Shown here in pieces: positions 49,246-58,162 of a stretch of 64,000 nucleotides of DNA. Position numbers and translations under genes: made by a program. A model generated the notes under the pieces. It worked only from the letters and a program-made list of their open reading frames with translations. It was not told where the DNA came from and searched no databases. The stretch covers positions 1,792,001 through 1,856,000 of the forward strand of contig NZ_CP136520.1 in NCBI RefSeq assembly GCF_032813545.1. The letters are read 5' to 3'. Source of the DNA: Nodosilinea sp. E11 (GTDB lineage: Bacteria; Cyanobacteriota; Cyanobacteriia; Phormidesmidales; Phormidesmidaceae). The stretch's first letter is position 1; every line of letters begins with the position of its first letter.

Positions 49246-50070
49246 CTACCCATGGTGTGGCTCAATGTGGGGGATCAGCGAGTGGGGCTTCTCTAGGCCG
49301 TGAGCTTCCATTAGGGTTTGATCGCCCATGATCTGGCGGGGGCAGCCGTCGGCAATGATGCGGCCCTCGTCGATTAGAATGACGCGATCGCAGACTTCGA
49401 GCACAAATTCCAGGTCGTGGGAGGAGATCAGCACGGTTTCGGTGGAGTTTTGCAAAAAGCGAATCAGGCGGCGGCGGGTGCGCAGGTCGAGGCTGGCGGT
49501 GGGTTCGTCGTAGAGAATGATCTGAGGAGTCATGGCTAGCAAACCGGCGATCGCCACCATTTGCTTTTCCCCTCCCGAGAGGTGGTGGGGCAAGCGATCG
49601 AGCAGGTGGGTGATGCCAGCCATATCAGCAGCTTGAGCCACGCGGGCGGCGACTTCGGCGGGCGGGAGACCCATGTTTTGGGGGCCAAAGGCCAGATCGT
49701 CGCGCACCGAGGCGGAGAACAACTGGTCGTCGGGATCTTGGAAGAGCAGGCCGACTTCGGGACGAAACTGGCCAGGTTTGAGGGTTTCGCCAAACAGTAA
49801 AATTTCGCCTGCTGCCGGGGTGAGCACACCGCACAGCAGCATAAACAGGGTCGTTTTGCCGCAGCCGTTGTGGCCAATAATGCCGACGCGATCGCCATCC
49901 TGCACCGTCAGCGAAATATTGCCCAGTACATCGGGTTGGTCAGGATAGCCAAAGGAGAGGTTGCGGGCGGCGATCGCCGCGGCCTGAGAGCCTGGGGCCA
50001 ACGATAGGTGGGCAAAATTAGTCGAAACCGAATCCATCATTGGCACATCCATCATAGGCGAATCCGTCAT
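49246..50070 (-). CDS. cbiO: energy-coupling ATPase CbiO (cobalt/nickel ECF transporter)
   Basis: 274 residues with Walker A GHNGCGKTTL, signature LSGGEKQMVAIAG, Walker B IILYDEPTASLD and H-loop SSHDLEF. The QDPDDQLF Q-loop is typical of CbiO/EcfA. The N-terminus carries a Met/Asp-rich tail (MTDSPMMDVPMMD). It overlaps cbiQ by four bases (ATGA), so the two are translationally coupled. It is the last gene of a five-gene metal-uptake operon. Confidence 0.94.
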   Translation of the reverse strand: MTDSPMMDVPMMDSVSTNFAHLSLAPGSQAAAIAARNLSFGYPDQPDVLGNISLTVQDGDRVGIIGHNGCGKTTLFMLLCGVLTPAAGEILLFGETLKPGQFRPEVGLLFQDPDDQLFSASVRDDLAFGPQNMGLPPAEVAARVAQAADMAGITHLLDRLPHHLSGGEKQMVAIAGLLAMTPQIILYDEPTASLDLRTRRRLIRFLQNSTETVLISSHDLEFVLEVCDRVILIDEGRIIADGCPRQIMGDQTLMEAHGLEKPHSLIPHIEPHHG

Positions 50071-50864
50071 TGGCGCAATATTCCTTCGGCAATAACTAAT
50101 CCTATCGCTGCAGCCAGTACAATCCCAGTCAACCCCCAGCTTAGAATGCAGGGCTGGGTGACGGCACTCTGCCCCTCGACTGACTTTGCACCATAGCCAT
50201 AGCCCCGCAGTCGCATCGCCCGATAAACCCGGTCCGACTGCTCATAGCTGCGAATCAGCAAATTGCCGGCCAGCATCGCCAACTGCTGCATCGTCTGGCG
50301 GTTGACCCGCAGCCAGCCCTGGCGCTTGTGGCCAAAGCCCCGCAGCCGCATGGCCTGCTGCATCGTCGCCAGCATGGCCGCAATCTCAAACAGGTAGCGG
50401 TACGACAGCAGGGTCATATCGGCCAAGATGGTGGGCAAACCGAGCGATCGCATGGCGCGCAGCAGCGACAAAAACGGGGTAGTGCCCAGCAAAATAAACC
50501 CCAGGGTCAAAATCGATAAAAACCGCCCCACAATCAGCAGGGTAGCCATCAAGCCCTCCTGGCGTAGGGTCAGCCAGCCCCACTGGCCCAGCACCGTATC
50601 GCCCACTGTCAACGGCAGCAGCACCACCAGCGACAAAATAAACAACCCCGGATAGCTCAGTCGCTGGCGCAAAAACGACAGTGGCAACTCCGACAGCAGG
50701 TAGAGCCCCGCCGCTACCCCCAGCATCCAGGGCACCAGGGTGAGCTGACGCACCGTGGCAAAGGCAAACATCAGCACCGCCAGGCTGACCAGCTTCAGCC
50801 GGGGTGACCAGCGGTGAACCACCGACTCGCGGTGAATATAGGTATCGTGGCTAGTGGCCCCCAT
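50067..50864 (-). CDS. cbiQ: transmembrane T-component CbiQ (cobalt/nickel ECF transporter)
   Basis: 265 residues with five or six helices. The DTYIHRESVVHRWSPRLKL start and the two coupling motifs of EcfT proteins (around RAMRLRGFGHK and YRAMRLRGYGYG, each an AxR/G-type ARG motif) are clear. The ATG at 50864 is preferred; it lies four bases after the cbiM stop. EcfT connects the CbiO ATPases with the CbiM substrate unit. Confidence 0.92.
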   Translation of the reverse strand: MGATSHDTYIHRESVVHRWSPRLKLVSLAVLMFAFATVRQLTLVPWMLGVAAGLYLLSELPLSFLRQRLSYPGLFILSLVVLLPLTVGDTVLGQWGWLTLRQEGLMATLLIVGRFLSILTLGFILLGTTPFLSLLRAMRSLGLPTILADMTLLSYRYLFEIAAMLATMQQAMRLRGFGHKRQGWLRVNRQTMQQLAMLAGNLLIRSYEQSDRVYRAMRLRGYGYGAKSVEGQSAVTQPCILSWGLTGIVLAAAIGLVIAEGILRQ

Positions 50865-50868
50865 GGCT

Positions 50869-51513
50869 CTACCCCTCCAGCAGCTCAGGCTTGGCCCGGC
50901 GCAAAAACAACACCAGCATGGCCGTAAACACCCCTTCAATAATGGCTAGGGGAACATGGCCGATCGACAGGGCCAACACCGCTGTTTGCTCAGCTCCGGC
51001 ATCGAGCTGGGCCGGAATGTTGAGAATGATCAGGGCCAGAAAAATCAGCGCGGCTATGCCCAGGCCCAGGGCACCACCCAAAAAAGCAAACACCCCCGTG
51101 CGGGCGGGCTCCTTCAGCAGCTGACCGACGGTATGGCGGGTCTGGAACATGTGATAAGCCAGCAGGGCTGGAATCCCCATCATCGCGGCATTGACCCCCA
51201 GGGTGGTAAGACCACCGTGGCCAATCACCAACGCCTGAAAAAACAGCCCAATCAAAATAGCCGGAAAGGCAAAATATCCCAACACCACCCCCAGCAGCCC
51301 ATTCAAAATGAGGTGAACACTGGCGGGGGGCACCGGAATGTAGATCGACGACGCCACGAAAAAGGCCGCCGTCAGCAACGACGCCTTGGGAATTTCGGCG
51401 GTGGGGTCGGGTCGGCGGTTAATCTGCCGCAGAGAATACCAGGTGGCCAGGCCGGTCACAGCATACCCAGCTGCACAGACCTGGGCCGATAAAATTCCGT
51501 CGGGAATATGCAC
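50869..51513 (-). CDS. cbiM: substrate-capture membrane protein CbiM/NikM
   Basis: 214 residues beginning with GTG: MHIPDGILSAQVCAAGYAVT. The N-terminal Met-His-Ile-Pro is diagnostic: the amino group and early histidines bind Ni2+ or Co2+. Further helices carry PASVHLILNGLLGVVLG and the conserved HMF. The start GTG shares a base with the upstream stop (TAGTG), a strong coupling signal. Nickel versus cobalt cannot be told from sequence; the NikL partner favours nickel. Confidence 0.95.
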   Translation of the reverse strand: MHIPDGILSAQVCAAGYAVTGLATWYSLRQINRRPDPTAEIPKASLLTAAFFVASSIYIPVPPASVHLILNGLLGVVLGYFAFPAILIGLFFQALVIGHGGLTTLGVNAAMMGIPALLAYHMFQTRHTVGQLLKEPARTGVFAFLGGALGLGIAALIFLALIILNIPAQLDAGAEQTAVLALSIGHVPLAIIEGVFTAMLVLFLRRAKPELLEG

Positions 51514-52004
51514 TAGCGCTTGCCTCGGGCGAAAAATAGAGCGGTGCCAATAAAGCCCCAAATCACAGAGCCAATAGTAATACCGCGTTGAACCGGGGAG
51601 AGGGTAGTACTAGGAGAGATTAAAGATTCTGGCGACGGTTCAGCCTCTGCCTCAAGGGCAAGATTGGTGGCCTCACCACCGGTCGCGGCACCGATCGGAA
51701 TGGTGGCGATCGCCCCATGCCCCGCCTGCCGTACCATCACCTCCCAGTTGCCCACCAGGGTTGTATCGGGCACAAAGCTAAAGCGCCCCTGGTCATCGGT
51801 ATTGCCCTGCTGCCAAGGCTCGCTGGGGTTGTCCGGGGCATAGACCAACACCTGGGCATTGGCCATGGGTTCACCGGTTTCAAACTGAGCCGCTACCTCC
51901 ACACTGCTCAGCTGGCGATGCTCTAGCACCACCCCGTGGGCCAGTACTGGCCCACCCAAGCTTGCCGCTCCCAGCGCCCAGGCCAACGCAAATTTGAATT
52001 TCAT
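51513..52004 (-). CDS. NikL/CbiL-like small component of the metal ECF transporter
   Basis: 163 residues: signal peptide (1-22, cleavage near LAHG), a periplasmic carboxypeptidase-regulatory-like/Cna-B-type beta domain (VEVAAQFETGEPMANAQVLV, TDDQGRFSFVPD, GNWEVMVRQAGHG) and a C-terminal membrane helix (about 140-158). This matches the NikL subunit of NikMQO-type transporters. Its ATG overlaps the lipoprotein stop by ATGA. Confidence 0.85.
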   Translation of the reverse strand: MKFKFALAWALGAASLGGPVLAHGVVLEHRQLSSVEVAAQFETGEPMANAQVLVYAPDNPSEPWQQGNTDDQGRFSFVPDTTLVGNWEVMVRQAGHGAIATIPIGAATGGEATNLALEAEAEPSPESLISPSTTLSPVQRGITIGSVIWGFIGTALFFARGKR

Positions 52005-52888
52005 AGGGTGGTCAACCTAACTTCTCGACAATGGCCTTCGCCCACATGGCCCAGGCTCGGCAATATGCTCAAAAAAGTAGTGTAATCGGTCTCAGACAGC
52101 CCAGCTTGAAGGGCGGCACTGTCTAGATCGACCACCCCATTGCGAGCCAGGGCCGCGAAGGGGTCAAACCCAAGCGCTCCAGTGTTAAGGCTGTCGTCAG
52201 CGGGGGCATCCCCATCGCCAAACAGGTGGTCGAAGTGAAAGGTTGCCTCTAGATCGGCAACGTCACCCGCCGCCAACACACCCTTGCGCTCATCGCCGAC
52301 AAAATCGCCGCAGGTAAAAGCCAGTTCTTCGGTCAGCTTGAGGGTAAACGGTACCGTTTCGCCCGCTTTGGTGGCGGTGCCCTGCATCCAAATGGTGTGG
52401 TCCTCCGATGGCCCCGTTTCGGCTGGCACCATCCGCCAGGCCAGGGCGTTAAAGCGTCCCGCCGGAGCCTCGACCTCACTGACCACCACGGGTTCAGCCG
52501 ACTCATCGCCCTCAGCCAGATCTACCACCTGGGTGCCCTCTACCCTGACTTCGGCCTTGGCCTGGAGATCGGTGCCCGCGTCGGGGTCAAAGGGCGGGTC
52601 GGTTTGAGCAGCGGTAATCTCAGATAACGACACGTAGACATGGTCAAACTCGATCGCCCAGCCGTCTTTGGTGGTAAACCCTTCACGCACAAAGTCTTCG
52701 CCATTGGCCCGAATCACCAAGGTGCCAGTGCCGGTAGCGGAGGTGCCGGCTGCCGGATTGGCGGTGGCATCTGAGGCAGAATCGGGGGACGTGGTCGTCG
52801 AGCTTTCGCCACCGCAGCCGGGCAACAGGCCTAGGGCTAAGCAGCCCACCGCACCTACTGCGAAAGCTTTGAGAGAATTGCGTTGCAT
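52001..52888 (-). CDS. lipoprotein of the nickel/cobalt operon, unknown role
   Basis: 295 residues with a lipobox LGLLPGC near residue 25, a Ser/Thr/Ala-rich linker and a beta-rich domain (about 55-290). It contains HTIWMQGTATK, TCGDFVGDERKG and a C-terminal LGHVGEGHCREVRL with His and Cys that could bind metal. It starts the operon and is coupled to the NikL-like gene by ATGA. In Synechocystis a similar five-gene layout exists as I recall (hypothetical, hypothetical, cbiM, cbiQ, cbiO). A periplasmic metal-capturing helper is a reasonable inference, not shown. Confidence 0.75.
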   Translation of the reverse strand: MQRNSLKAFAVGAVGCLALGLLPGCGGESSTTTSPDSASDATANPAAGTSATGTGTLVIRANGEDFVREGFTTKDGWAIEFDHVYVSLSEITAAQTDPPFDPDAGTDLQAKAEVRVEGTQVVDLAEGDESAEPVVVSEVEAPAGRFNALAWRMVPAETGPSEDHTIWMQGTATKAGETVPFTLKLTEELAFTCGDFVGDERKGVLAAGDVADLEATFHFDHLFGDGDAPADDSLNTGALGFDPFAALARNGVVDLDSAALQAGLSETDYTTFLSILPSLGHVGEGHCREVRLTTL

Positions 52889-53135
52889 AGTACCTGGGAA
52901 AAAACGATTGTTTAGGATAGGCGTCTGGGGCCAACGGCCTAGGTCGCCACGGCATCAGCCCCTACCCAACGGCTAGAAAAGACGCGACCCAACCCGTTTA
53001 CTTAACCGTGAGCCTCCCTTAACTTGCAATGCCCAGGGGGGGCACCCGGCTTAGAGATCTAGCATTTCCCCGGCCAGCAAACGGTACGATGAGGGCACAG
53101 AAATCCTGTATCCCAACTTATCGTTCGAAAACCCG

Positions 53136-54251
53136 ATGTACGACGTAATTGTGGTGGGGGCTGGTCCCGCCGGAGCCTCAACCGCCTACCACCTGGCCAA
53201 GCAAGGGCACTCGGTGCTCATGCTAGAGAAAGCAGCGCTACCTCGCTATAAGCCCTGTAGCGGTGCCGTTTCTCCCAGCGTGGCCGAGTTCTTTGACTTT
53301 GACTTTGCCCCAGCGATCGATCGCGCGATGCGTCAGGTGCGCTACACCTACAAACTGGGCGACCCCATCGAGGCTGAGCTGACCACCGACCCCATTTGGA
53401 TGGTGCGCCGGGAGGTGTTTGACCATTTTTTGGTGCAGCAGGCGCAAAAGCTGGGGGCGCAGCTCAAAGACGGTACAGCGGTCACTGCCATTGAGAACAA
53501 GGGCGACTACTGGCAGGTTTCGACCGCCGATGGCCCGTTGGAGGCTGCCTACCTGGTCGCCGCCGATGGAGCCCAGGGGCCGATGGCCCAGTGGCTAGGC
53601 TTTCCCCCCCACACCGTGAGACTGGCCAACGTGTTGGAGGTGCCTGCCCCCGTCGGCGATGACTGCGCCATTAACTTTGAGTTTGGCCTAATTAAGCAGG
53701 GCTGTATGTGGAACTTCCCCAAGCGCGAAGGCTACTCCATCGGGGCCGCGACCTTTTTGGGCCAAGCCCCTGCCAACCACCACAAAGCCCTCGAGAAATA
53801 CAGTCAATCGTTTGGGGTGAGCCCTGCATCGGGCACCGTCTACAGCCACCCGCTGAAGCTGTGGGATGGCAACTACCCGCTACATACCCACCGGGCTGTC
53901 TTGGTGGGCGAAGCCGCTGCCATTGTCGATCCGCTCAGTGCTGAAGGCATTCGCCCCGGCATGATCAGCGGGGTGCGGGCGGCTGAGGCCATTCACGCCG
54001 CGATCGCAGGCGATCCAGAGGCACTGGCCCAGTACACTGACACCATGCACGCCACCTGGGGGGCCGATATGCCCTGGGCCAAACGCATCGCCGGACTATT
54101 CTTTCGGGTACCGGGGATCGGCTACCGGGTGGGGATCAAGCGGCCCACTGCCACCCAGCGCCTGGGGCAGATTTTGGCTGGCGAAGTGCGCTACGCCGAC
54201 ATCGCCAGCCGGGTGATGAAGCGTATGAGCGGCGGATTGTTGTCGGGCTAG
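53136..54251 (+). CDS. geranylgeranyl reductase family flavoprotein
   Basis: 371 residues. Rossmann dinucleotide motif VIVVGAGPAGASTAYHLAKQ, ALPRYKPCSGAVSPS (the PxYKxCSG motif of the family) and GEAAAIVDPLSAEGIRPGM mark the FAD fold. It is shorter than ChlP and differs in detail, so it is probably a paralogue acting on another isoprenoid rather than chlorophyll's phytyl chain. It is divergent from the metal operon and convergent with the glycosyltransferase gene, overlapping it by four bases. Confidence 0.88.
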   Translation: MYDVIVVGAGPAGASTAYHLAKQGHSVLMLEKAALPRYKPCSGAVSPSVAEFFDFDFAPAIDRAMRQVRYTYKLGDPIEAELTTDPIWMVRREVFDHFLVQQAQKLGAQLKDGTAVTAIENKGDYWQVSTADGPLEAAYLVAADGAQGPMAQWLGFPPHTVRLANVLEVPAPVGDDCAINFEFGLIKQGCMWNFPKREGYSIGAATFLGQAPANHHKALEKYSQSFGVSPASGTVYSHPLKLWDGNYPLHTHRAVLVGEAAAIVDPLSAEGIRPGMISGVRAAEAIHAAIAGDPEALAQYTDTMHATWGADMPWAKRIAGLFFRVPGIGYRVGIKRPTATQRLGQILAGEVRYADIASRVMKRMSGGLLSG

Positions 54252-55078
54252 CGAGGTTTCCCTAAGTTTCTGTACCAGCGAGCGAGCTTCTGGGGATCGA
54301 TGCCAAGGAAGTATCCGATGATCATCAATTGGTTCGTCAGGGTGGTGCGCAGAACGCCCAGGGTGCGCCAGCGGCGATCGCTCGTCATCACCGTCGCCGG
54401 GGCGATCGCAACTTTTCCCAGCTTTCGCAGCCGCCGCACCAGTTCAAAGTCTTCCATCATCGGCAGGTCGGGAAAACCGCCCAGTTGGTGAAAGACCTCT
54501 GCCGGAAGAAAGATAGCCTGGTCGCCGTAGGGCATTTGCAGCCAGCGCGATCGCAGGTTTACCCCCCATTCCACCCAGCGCAGCGATCGCCTGGGGCTAT
54601 CAATGGCCAGCCTAAAGGCTCCAGCCACCACACCGGGTTGAGCTAAGGTCTGGCGAATCGCTTGGTCGAACCCCTCGGGCAGGCGAGTGTCGGCATGGAG
54701 AAAAAGCAAAATATCTCCGGTCGCTGCTGCCGCCCCCCGATTGAGCTGCCGCGATCGCCCCGGCGGAGAAGCAATCACCCGTACTCCCAGGGCGTTGGCA
54801 AGGGCATCGGTGCGATCGGTGCTGCCCCCATCGACTACTACCACCTCTATCCCCGTTGGGATGGCCGCCAGCACCGTGGGGAGTTGTTCTACCTCATTCA
54901 GCGTGGGGATCACGATCGATATGGGCGCTGGCGGCGAAACTAGGGTTGTTCTGACTGCTGCCAAGTCGCGATCGCTGGCTGAGGGGATAGGCCGCAGCTC
55001 AGACACCCAGCCTAGCGAGCGCTTCACCAGCGCCTGAATTCGTTCCACATTCCATAGCCTAGCGGGTGACGGGGGCAT
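54248..55078 (-). CDS. glycosyltransferase family 2 (TIGR04283-like)
   Basis: 276 residues. After a 50-residue N-terminal extension, the GT2 core reads ISIVIPTLNEVEQLPTVLAA, EVVVVDGGSTDRT, LLFLHADTRLP (metal-binding DxD-like HAD) and GDQAIFLP, MMEDFELVRRL. The layout matches TIGR04283, whose members are linked to arsenosugar or other modified lipid synthesis. The acceptor here is not known. The start at 55078 is uncertain because of the extension. Confidence 0.85.
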   Translation of the reverse strand: MPPSPARLWNVERIQALVKRSLGWVSELRPIPSASDRDLAAVRTTLVSPPAPISIVIPTLNEVEQLPTVLAAIPTGIEVVVVDGGSTDRTDALANALGVRVIASPPGRSRQLNRGAAAATGDILLFLHADTRLPEGFDQAIRQTLAQPGVVAGAFRLAIDSPRRSLRWVEWGVNLRSRWLQMPYGDQAIFLPAEVFHQLGGFPDLPMMEDFELVRRLRKLGKVAIAPATVMTSDRRWRTLGVLRTTLTNQLMIIGYFLGIDPQKLARWYRNLGKPR

Positions 55079-55245
55079 ACCAAAGCGTTGTCCTGTGCTT
55101 CGCTAATTTACCCAATCCAGCGATCGCCCTGTCTGAGCAGCAACTTAATATTTGCTGAGAACTGGCCGATCCCTCAGCGCTATGGCCGCCGTCATGCCGT
55201 GAATGAAGGCATTCATCCAGCCTGCGCCAACGGTTTGCCGCGGTA

Positions 55246-55374
55246 ATACCGAATCTGAATCGCATAACCCCGATACCCAACCGGTCAGCCTGTAGGGGCG
55301 TTGGCATAGCCTGGCCGGAGGCCTTACGGCGGTTTGCCCAGTGGAATTGGGGGTAACCAAGCAGGATTCGGTAT
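55246..55374. repeat. MITE-like repeat with 10-bp inverted ends
   Basis: ATACCGAATC (55246-55255) is inverted at GATTCGGTAT (55365-55374), about 130 bases overall. The first 32 bases match the minus strand of 49207-49238 at 27 of 32 positions. No coding frame is present in 55079-55380. Confidence 0.7.
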
Positions 55375-55380
55375 AAGACC

Positions 55381-56100
55381 TCAATCTGACTGGCTATGGC
55401 TACAAAACCGATCAAAGATGTAGTTGTCGGCGTGCTGGGTGGCTTTTTCGTAGTCGGCCTGGCTACGCACCGTCCAGGCCAGCAGAGGGCGGTTGAAGCG
55501 GCGGCGAGCCAGGGTGGTTGACAGGGTGGGCAACGCTTTGACGTTGTAAGCGATAAAATGCGGCTGGCTCGCCCAGGTGAGCAACAGGTGGCTGCGCAAA
55601 AACTTCTGTGGCTTGCTGGCTAGCTGGCCGCGAATAATCTCGGGAGCTTGGCGCTTAAACCACTGAAGCGATCGCGGATTGAACGACTGCACCGCAAATT
55701 CACCTCGGTAGCCCGCCAGGGTTTTGATCAGGGCTTGCTCAGGGGGGCCAACCTTTTTCTCGTTTTTAATTTCGATCAGCACCGGCACCTGGCCTGCTAT
55801 ATAGCTCAGGGTTTCGGCTAGAGACGGAATCGTCTGCTCAGTGTTGTACAGGTGAAACTGATTCAGGCTGGTGAGAGTTTGGTCGGCGATGCGGCCCTTA
55901 AGGCCAGTCAACCGCTTGAGGTCGCGATCGTGAAACACCGCCAGGTGGCCATCGGCAAGCAGCTGCACGTCTAGCTCAATGGGGTGCTGCGCTGCGATCG
56001 CCGCCTCAAAAGCCGCTAAAGAGTTCTCTGGCACCGCAGTGCCCTGGTGTAACCCCCGATGGGCAATGGGTCGGGTTGTAATCCACTCCATCGTGGGCAT
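55381..56100 (-). CDS. glycerophosphodiester phosphodiesterase
   Basis: 239 residues. IAHRGLHQGTAVPENSLAAF, IELDVQLLADGHLAVFHDRD and LIEIKNEKK are the metal and catalytic blocks of the GDPD TIM barrel (His of HRG, Glu-Asn of PEN, E/D of ELD, His of FHD). It releases glycerol 3-phosphate from deacylated phospholipids. No signal peptide is seen, so it is probably cytosolic. Confidence 0.93.
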   Translation of the reverse strand: MPTMEWITTRPIAHRGLHQGTAVPENSLAAFEAAIAAQHPIELDVQLLADGHLAVFHDRDLKRLTGLKGRIADQTLTSLNQFHLYNTEQTIPSLAETLSYIAGQVPVLIEIKNEKKVGPPEQALIKTLAGYRGEFAVQSFNPRSLQWFKRQAPEIIRGQLASKPQKFLRSHLLLTWASQPHFIAYNVKALPTLSTTLARRRFNRPLLAWTVRSQADYEKATQHADNYIFDRFCSHSQSD

Positions 56101-56209
56101 CCTCTACCCTGCTAAGCTAACTTGCACGCCGGTTGCCCTCTAACCATACTGGGCCACATCACTTTTTAAAGTATGGCTTACCACCTATCCCCGCCACCCC
56201 CCCATTGAT

Positions 56210-56935
56210 ATGCCTCTCGATACCTGGTTTCCCCTTGCGGTCTACTATGCCGATTTACCCGATGCCGCCCAGCACAACGCGTCCCTAGCCGAGGCCATCC
56301 TCAACCTCGAAGCCAGCGGTAGCGAGCCCCGCAACTTTCCCGAAATGGCCTGGACAGGCGACCTGCACGGCGTCGAAAAAGTGCACACCGACCCTCGCTT
56401 TAGCTGGCTGGTGGCCCAGGTTGAAACCCACGTGGTCACCTACCTCACCGAACTCGGCCTCGACCTCAGCCAGGTCGATCTCTACATTCAGCGGGCCTGG
56501 CCCGTGGTGTCGCGCCCCCAGCAAGAAGTCGGTGCCCACTGTCACAACACGGCCCATGTCAGTGCCGTCTACTACGTCGCCGTCCCCGAGTCGGGCACCG
56601 ATGCGGCGGGCTGCCTCACCTTTTTAGACGATGCCCGCCCCAACGAAGTCAGCCCTGGTCTCGGCAGCGAAAACACCGACATCATCGCCACCTGGAACTA
56701 CCTCAACCAAGACCAGGCCCTGTATCTGCCCACCGAGGGCCGCCTAATTATCTTTCCCGCCAAACAGCGCCACGGCGTTACCCCTAACCACACCGAGGAT
56801 CTGCGGCTGTCGGTTTCCTTTGATATTGTGCTCACCGCTGCCCCTGGGCAAGCCGCCGGGGCCTACGAATTTCTAATGCCGCCCCCGACCCAGTGGCAAC
56901 GATTTAGGGAGCAGAATGGCTCTGACTTTGAGTGA
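56210..56935 (+). CDS. 2OG-Fe(II) oxygenase-like protein (TIGR02466)
   Basis: 241 residues. The double-stranded beta-helix is supported by GAHCHNTAHVSAVYYVAVPE (first metal histidine), IIFPAKQRHGVTPNHT (second histidine) and EDLRLSVSFDIVL (2-oxoglutarate arginine). This matches TIGR02466, a family of putative oxygenases frequent in cyanobacteria and their phages. Substrate unknown. Confidence 0.85.
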   Translation: MPLDTWFPLAVYYADLPDAAQHNASLAEAILNLEASGSEPRNFPEMAWTGDLHGVEKVHTDPRFSWLVAQVETHVVTYLTELGLDLSQVDLYIQRAWPVVSRPQQEVGAHCHNTAHVSAVYYVAVPESGTDAAGCLTFLDDARPNEVSPGLGSENTDIIATWNYLNQDQALYLPTEGRLIIFPAKQRHGVTPNHTEDLRLSVSFDIVLTAAPGQAAGAYEFLMPPPTQWQRFREQNGSDFE

Positions 56936-56938
56936 TAT

Positions 56939-57020
56939 TTGTAGGGGCATACAGTTGTACGCCCGAATCGATAGCTTTAGGAAACCGCAAACTGTAGGGT
57001 GCATTCGCAAAGCAATGCAC
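56939..57020. repeat. two short dispersed palindromes
   Basis: A degenerate copy of the GTAGGGGC hairpin (56941-56965, arms around GGGCATACA / TGTACGCCC) is followed by GTGCATT..AATGCAC (56999-57005 and 57014-57020). Both stand between the oxygenase gene and the GNAT gene. Confidence 0.5.
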
Positions 57021-57093
57021 ACACGAAGCCATGCGCCATGACGAGCGGCTTGGGTCAAGCCAATTTCTGATCAAACAGCTGGAGGCGATCGCT

Positions 57094-57555
57094 ATGGAAA
57101 TTCGCGAAGATAACCTCACCGGGCCACAGATCATTGCCCTGCTGCGCGAGCATTTGGAGAACATGCACGAGATTACGCCCCCCGGCAGCGTTCACGCGCT
57201 GGATCTGGAAAGATTAAGAGCACCCAACATCACCTTCTGGACAGCCTGGGAGGCTGACGACCTGCTGGGCTGCGGCGCACTCAAAGAACTCGACCCCACC
57301 AGCGGCGAAATTAAGTCGATGCGAACCACCGCCGCCCACCGCCGCCAGGGCGTTGCCTCCAGGCTTTTAGAGCACATTATCGAAGTCGCCCGGCAGCGGG
57401 GCTACACCCACCTGTACTTAGAAACCGGCGCGTTCCCTGCCTTTGCCCCGGCCCGCGCCCTGTACGAGCGCTACGGCTTTGAGTATCGTGGCCCCTTTGC
57501 CGACTACACCGACGACCCCAACAGCTCCTTTATGGAGAAAACACTGCTGAGTTAG
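57094..57555 (+). CDS. GNAT family N-acetyltransferase
   Basis: 153 residues. The acetyl-CoA loop RRQGVASRLLEHIIEVARQR (R/QxxGxG/A) follows EIKSMRTTAAH; LYLETGAFPAF and ALYERYGFEYRGPF complete the fold. The ATG at 57094 is set by a perfect GGAGG at 57081-57085, eight bases upstream; the frame to 57031 is rejected. It is convergent with and overlaps the next gene by four bases. Substrate unknown. Confidence 0.93.
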   Translation: MEIREDNLTGPQIIALLREHLENMHEITPPGSVHALDLERLRAPNITFWTAWEADDLLGCGALKELDPTSGEIKSMRTTAAHRRQGVASRLLEHIIEVARQRGYTHLYLETGAFPAFAPARALYERYGFEYRGPFADYTDDPNSSFMEKTLLS

Positions 57556-57956
57556 GCGCGATGGGGATGTTGGATTCCACTTCGTTCTACTACAAAACTG
57601 CAAGCTGATATCAGTGGCATTCTCCCTTCCACAGCGGAGCTAATCTTTCTCCCGCGTTGAGACTGCTCGTGGGTGGCAAACACCGTTTGAGCTACCACTA
57701 CACCCATTACGGTTCCCCCCAGGCTCACCATCATTTGAAATCGGCTCAGGGCGTTGAGTCGGTCGGTTTCTATGCAGTTTGGCAACACGTCATTGCCAAA
57801 CTGCATCCACTGGTTACGTCGAAGATATGCGGCTTCAGCATCTATTTGAAACGTCATCGGAAAGCTGAGAATATAGCCCAAAAGCATAAACAAAAGCGCG
57901 GCAGGCAGGGTAAGCGCTAAATTTTTAAGCAGCAGGACGAGTAATTTTTTGGGCAC
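57552..57956 (-). CDS. hypothetical membrane protein
   Basis: 134 residues with two hydrophobic helices (about 8-40, LLKNLALTLPAALLFMLLGY, and 83-101, MVSLGGTVMGVVVAQTVF) joined by an acidic periplasmic-looking loop. Not recognised. A longer reading to 57983 starts inside a dispersed repeat, so I prefer the GTG at 57956. Confidence 0.45.
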   Translation of the reverse strand: MPKKLLVLLLKNLALTLPAALLFMLLGYILSFPMTFQIDAEAAYLRRNQWMQFGNDVLPNCIETDRLNALSRFQMMVSLGGTVMGVVVAQTVFATHEQSQRGRKISSAVEGRMPLISACSFVVERSGIQHPHRA

Positions 57957-57970
57957 CGTTTCAAGCAAAG

Positions 57971-58053
57971 GTAGGATGGGCAAAGGTCGTTAGACTGTGC
58001 CCATCTTCGCTCAGTATTTGGATAATGGGCACGCGCTGCTTTGCCCATCCTAC
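57971..58053. repeat. inverted pair of GTAGGATGGGCAAAG repeats
   Basis: GTAGGATGGGCAAAG at 57971-57985 is inverted at CTTTGCCCATCCTAC (58039-58053). The second copy, extended to 58024-58053, matches 59197-59226 on the opposite strand at 28 of 30 positions. Confidence 0.8.
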
Positions 58054-58162
58054 AATTCAACTTAATTGCCGATAGCTCTACCGTGCCAGTCTCTGACCAT
58101 CGCGTCGCAGCAGGCTAAACACCTCTCCCGACTTCACCGTAATCAAAGGTCCAGAGAGCGTA

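Noticed and set aside
52889..53135. Cobalamin riboswitch or NikR operator upstream of the metal operon
   Set aside because: The conserved B12-box core was not found, and no clear symmetric NikR-like palindrome was seen.
55079..55380. Minus-strand frames between the glycosyltransferase and GDPD genes
   Set aside because: They cover the MITE-like repeat 55246-55374 and translate to no recognisable sequence.
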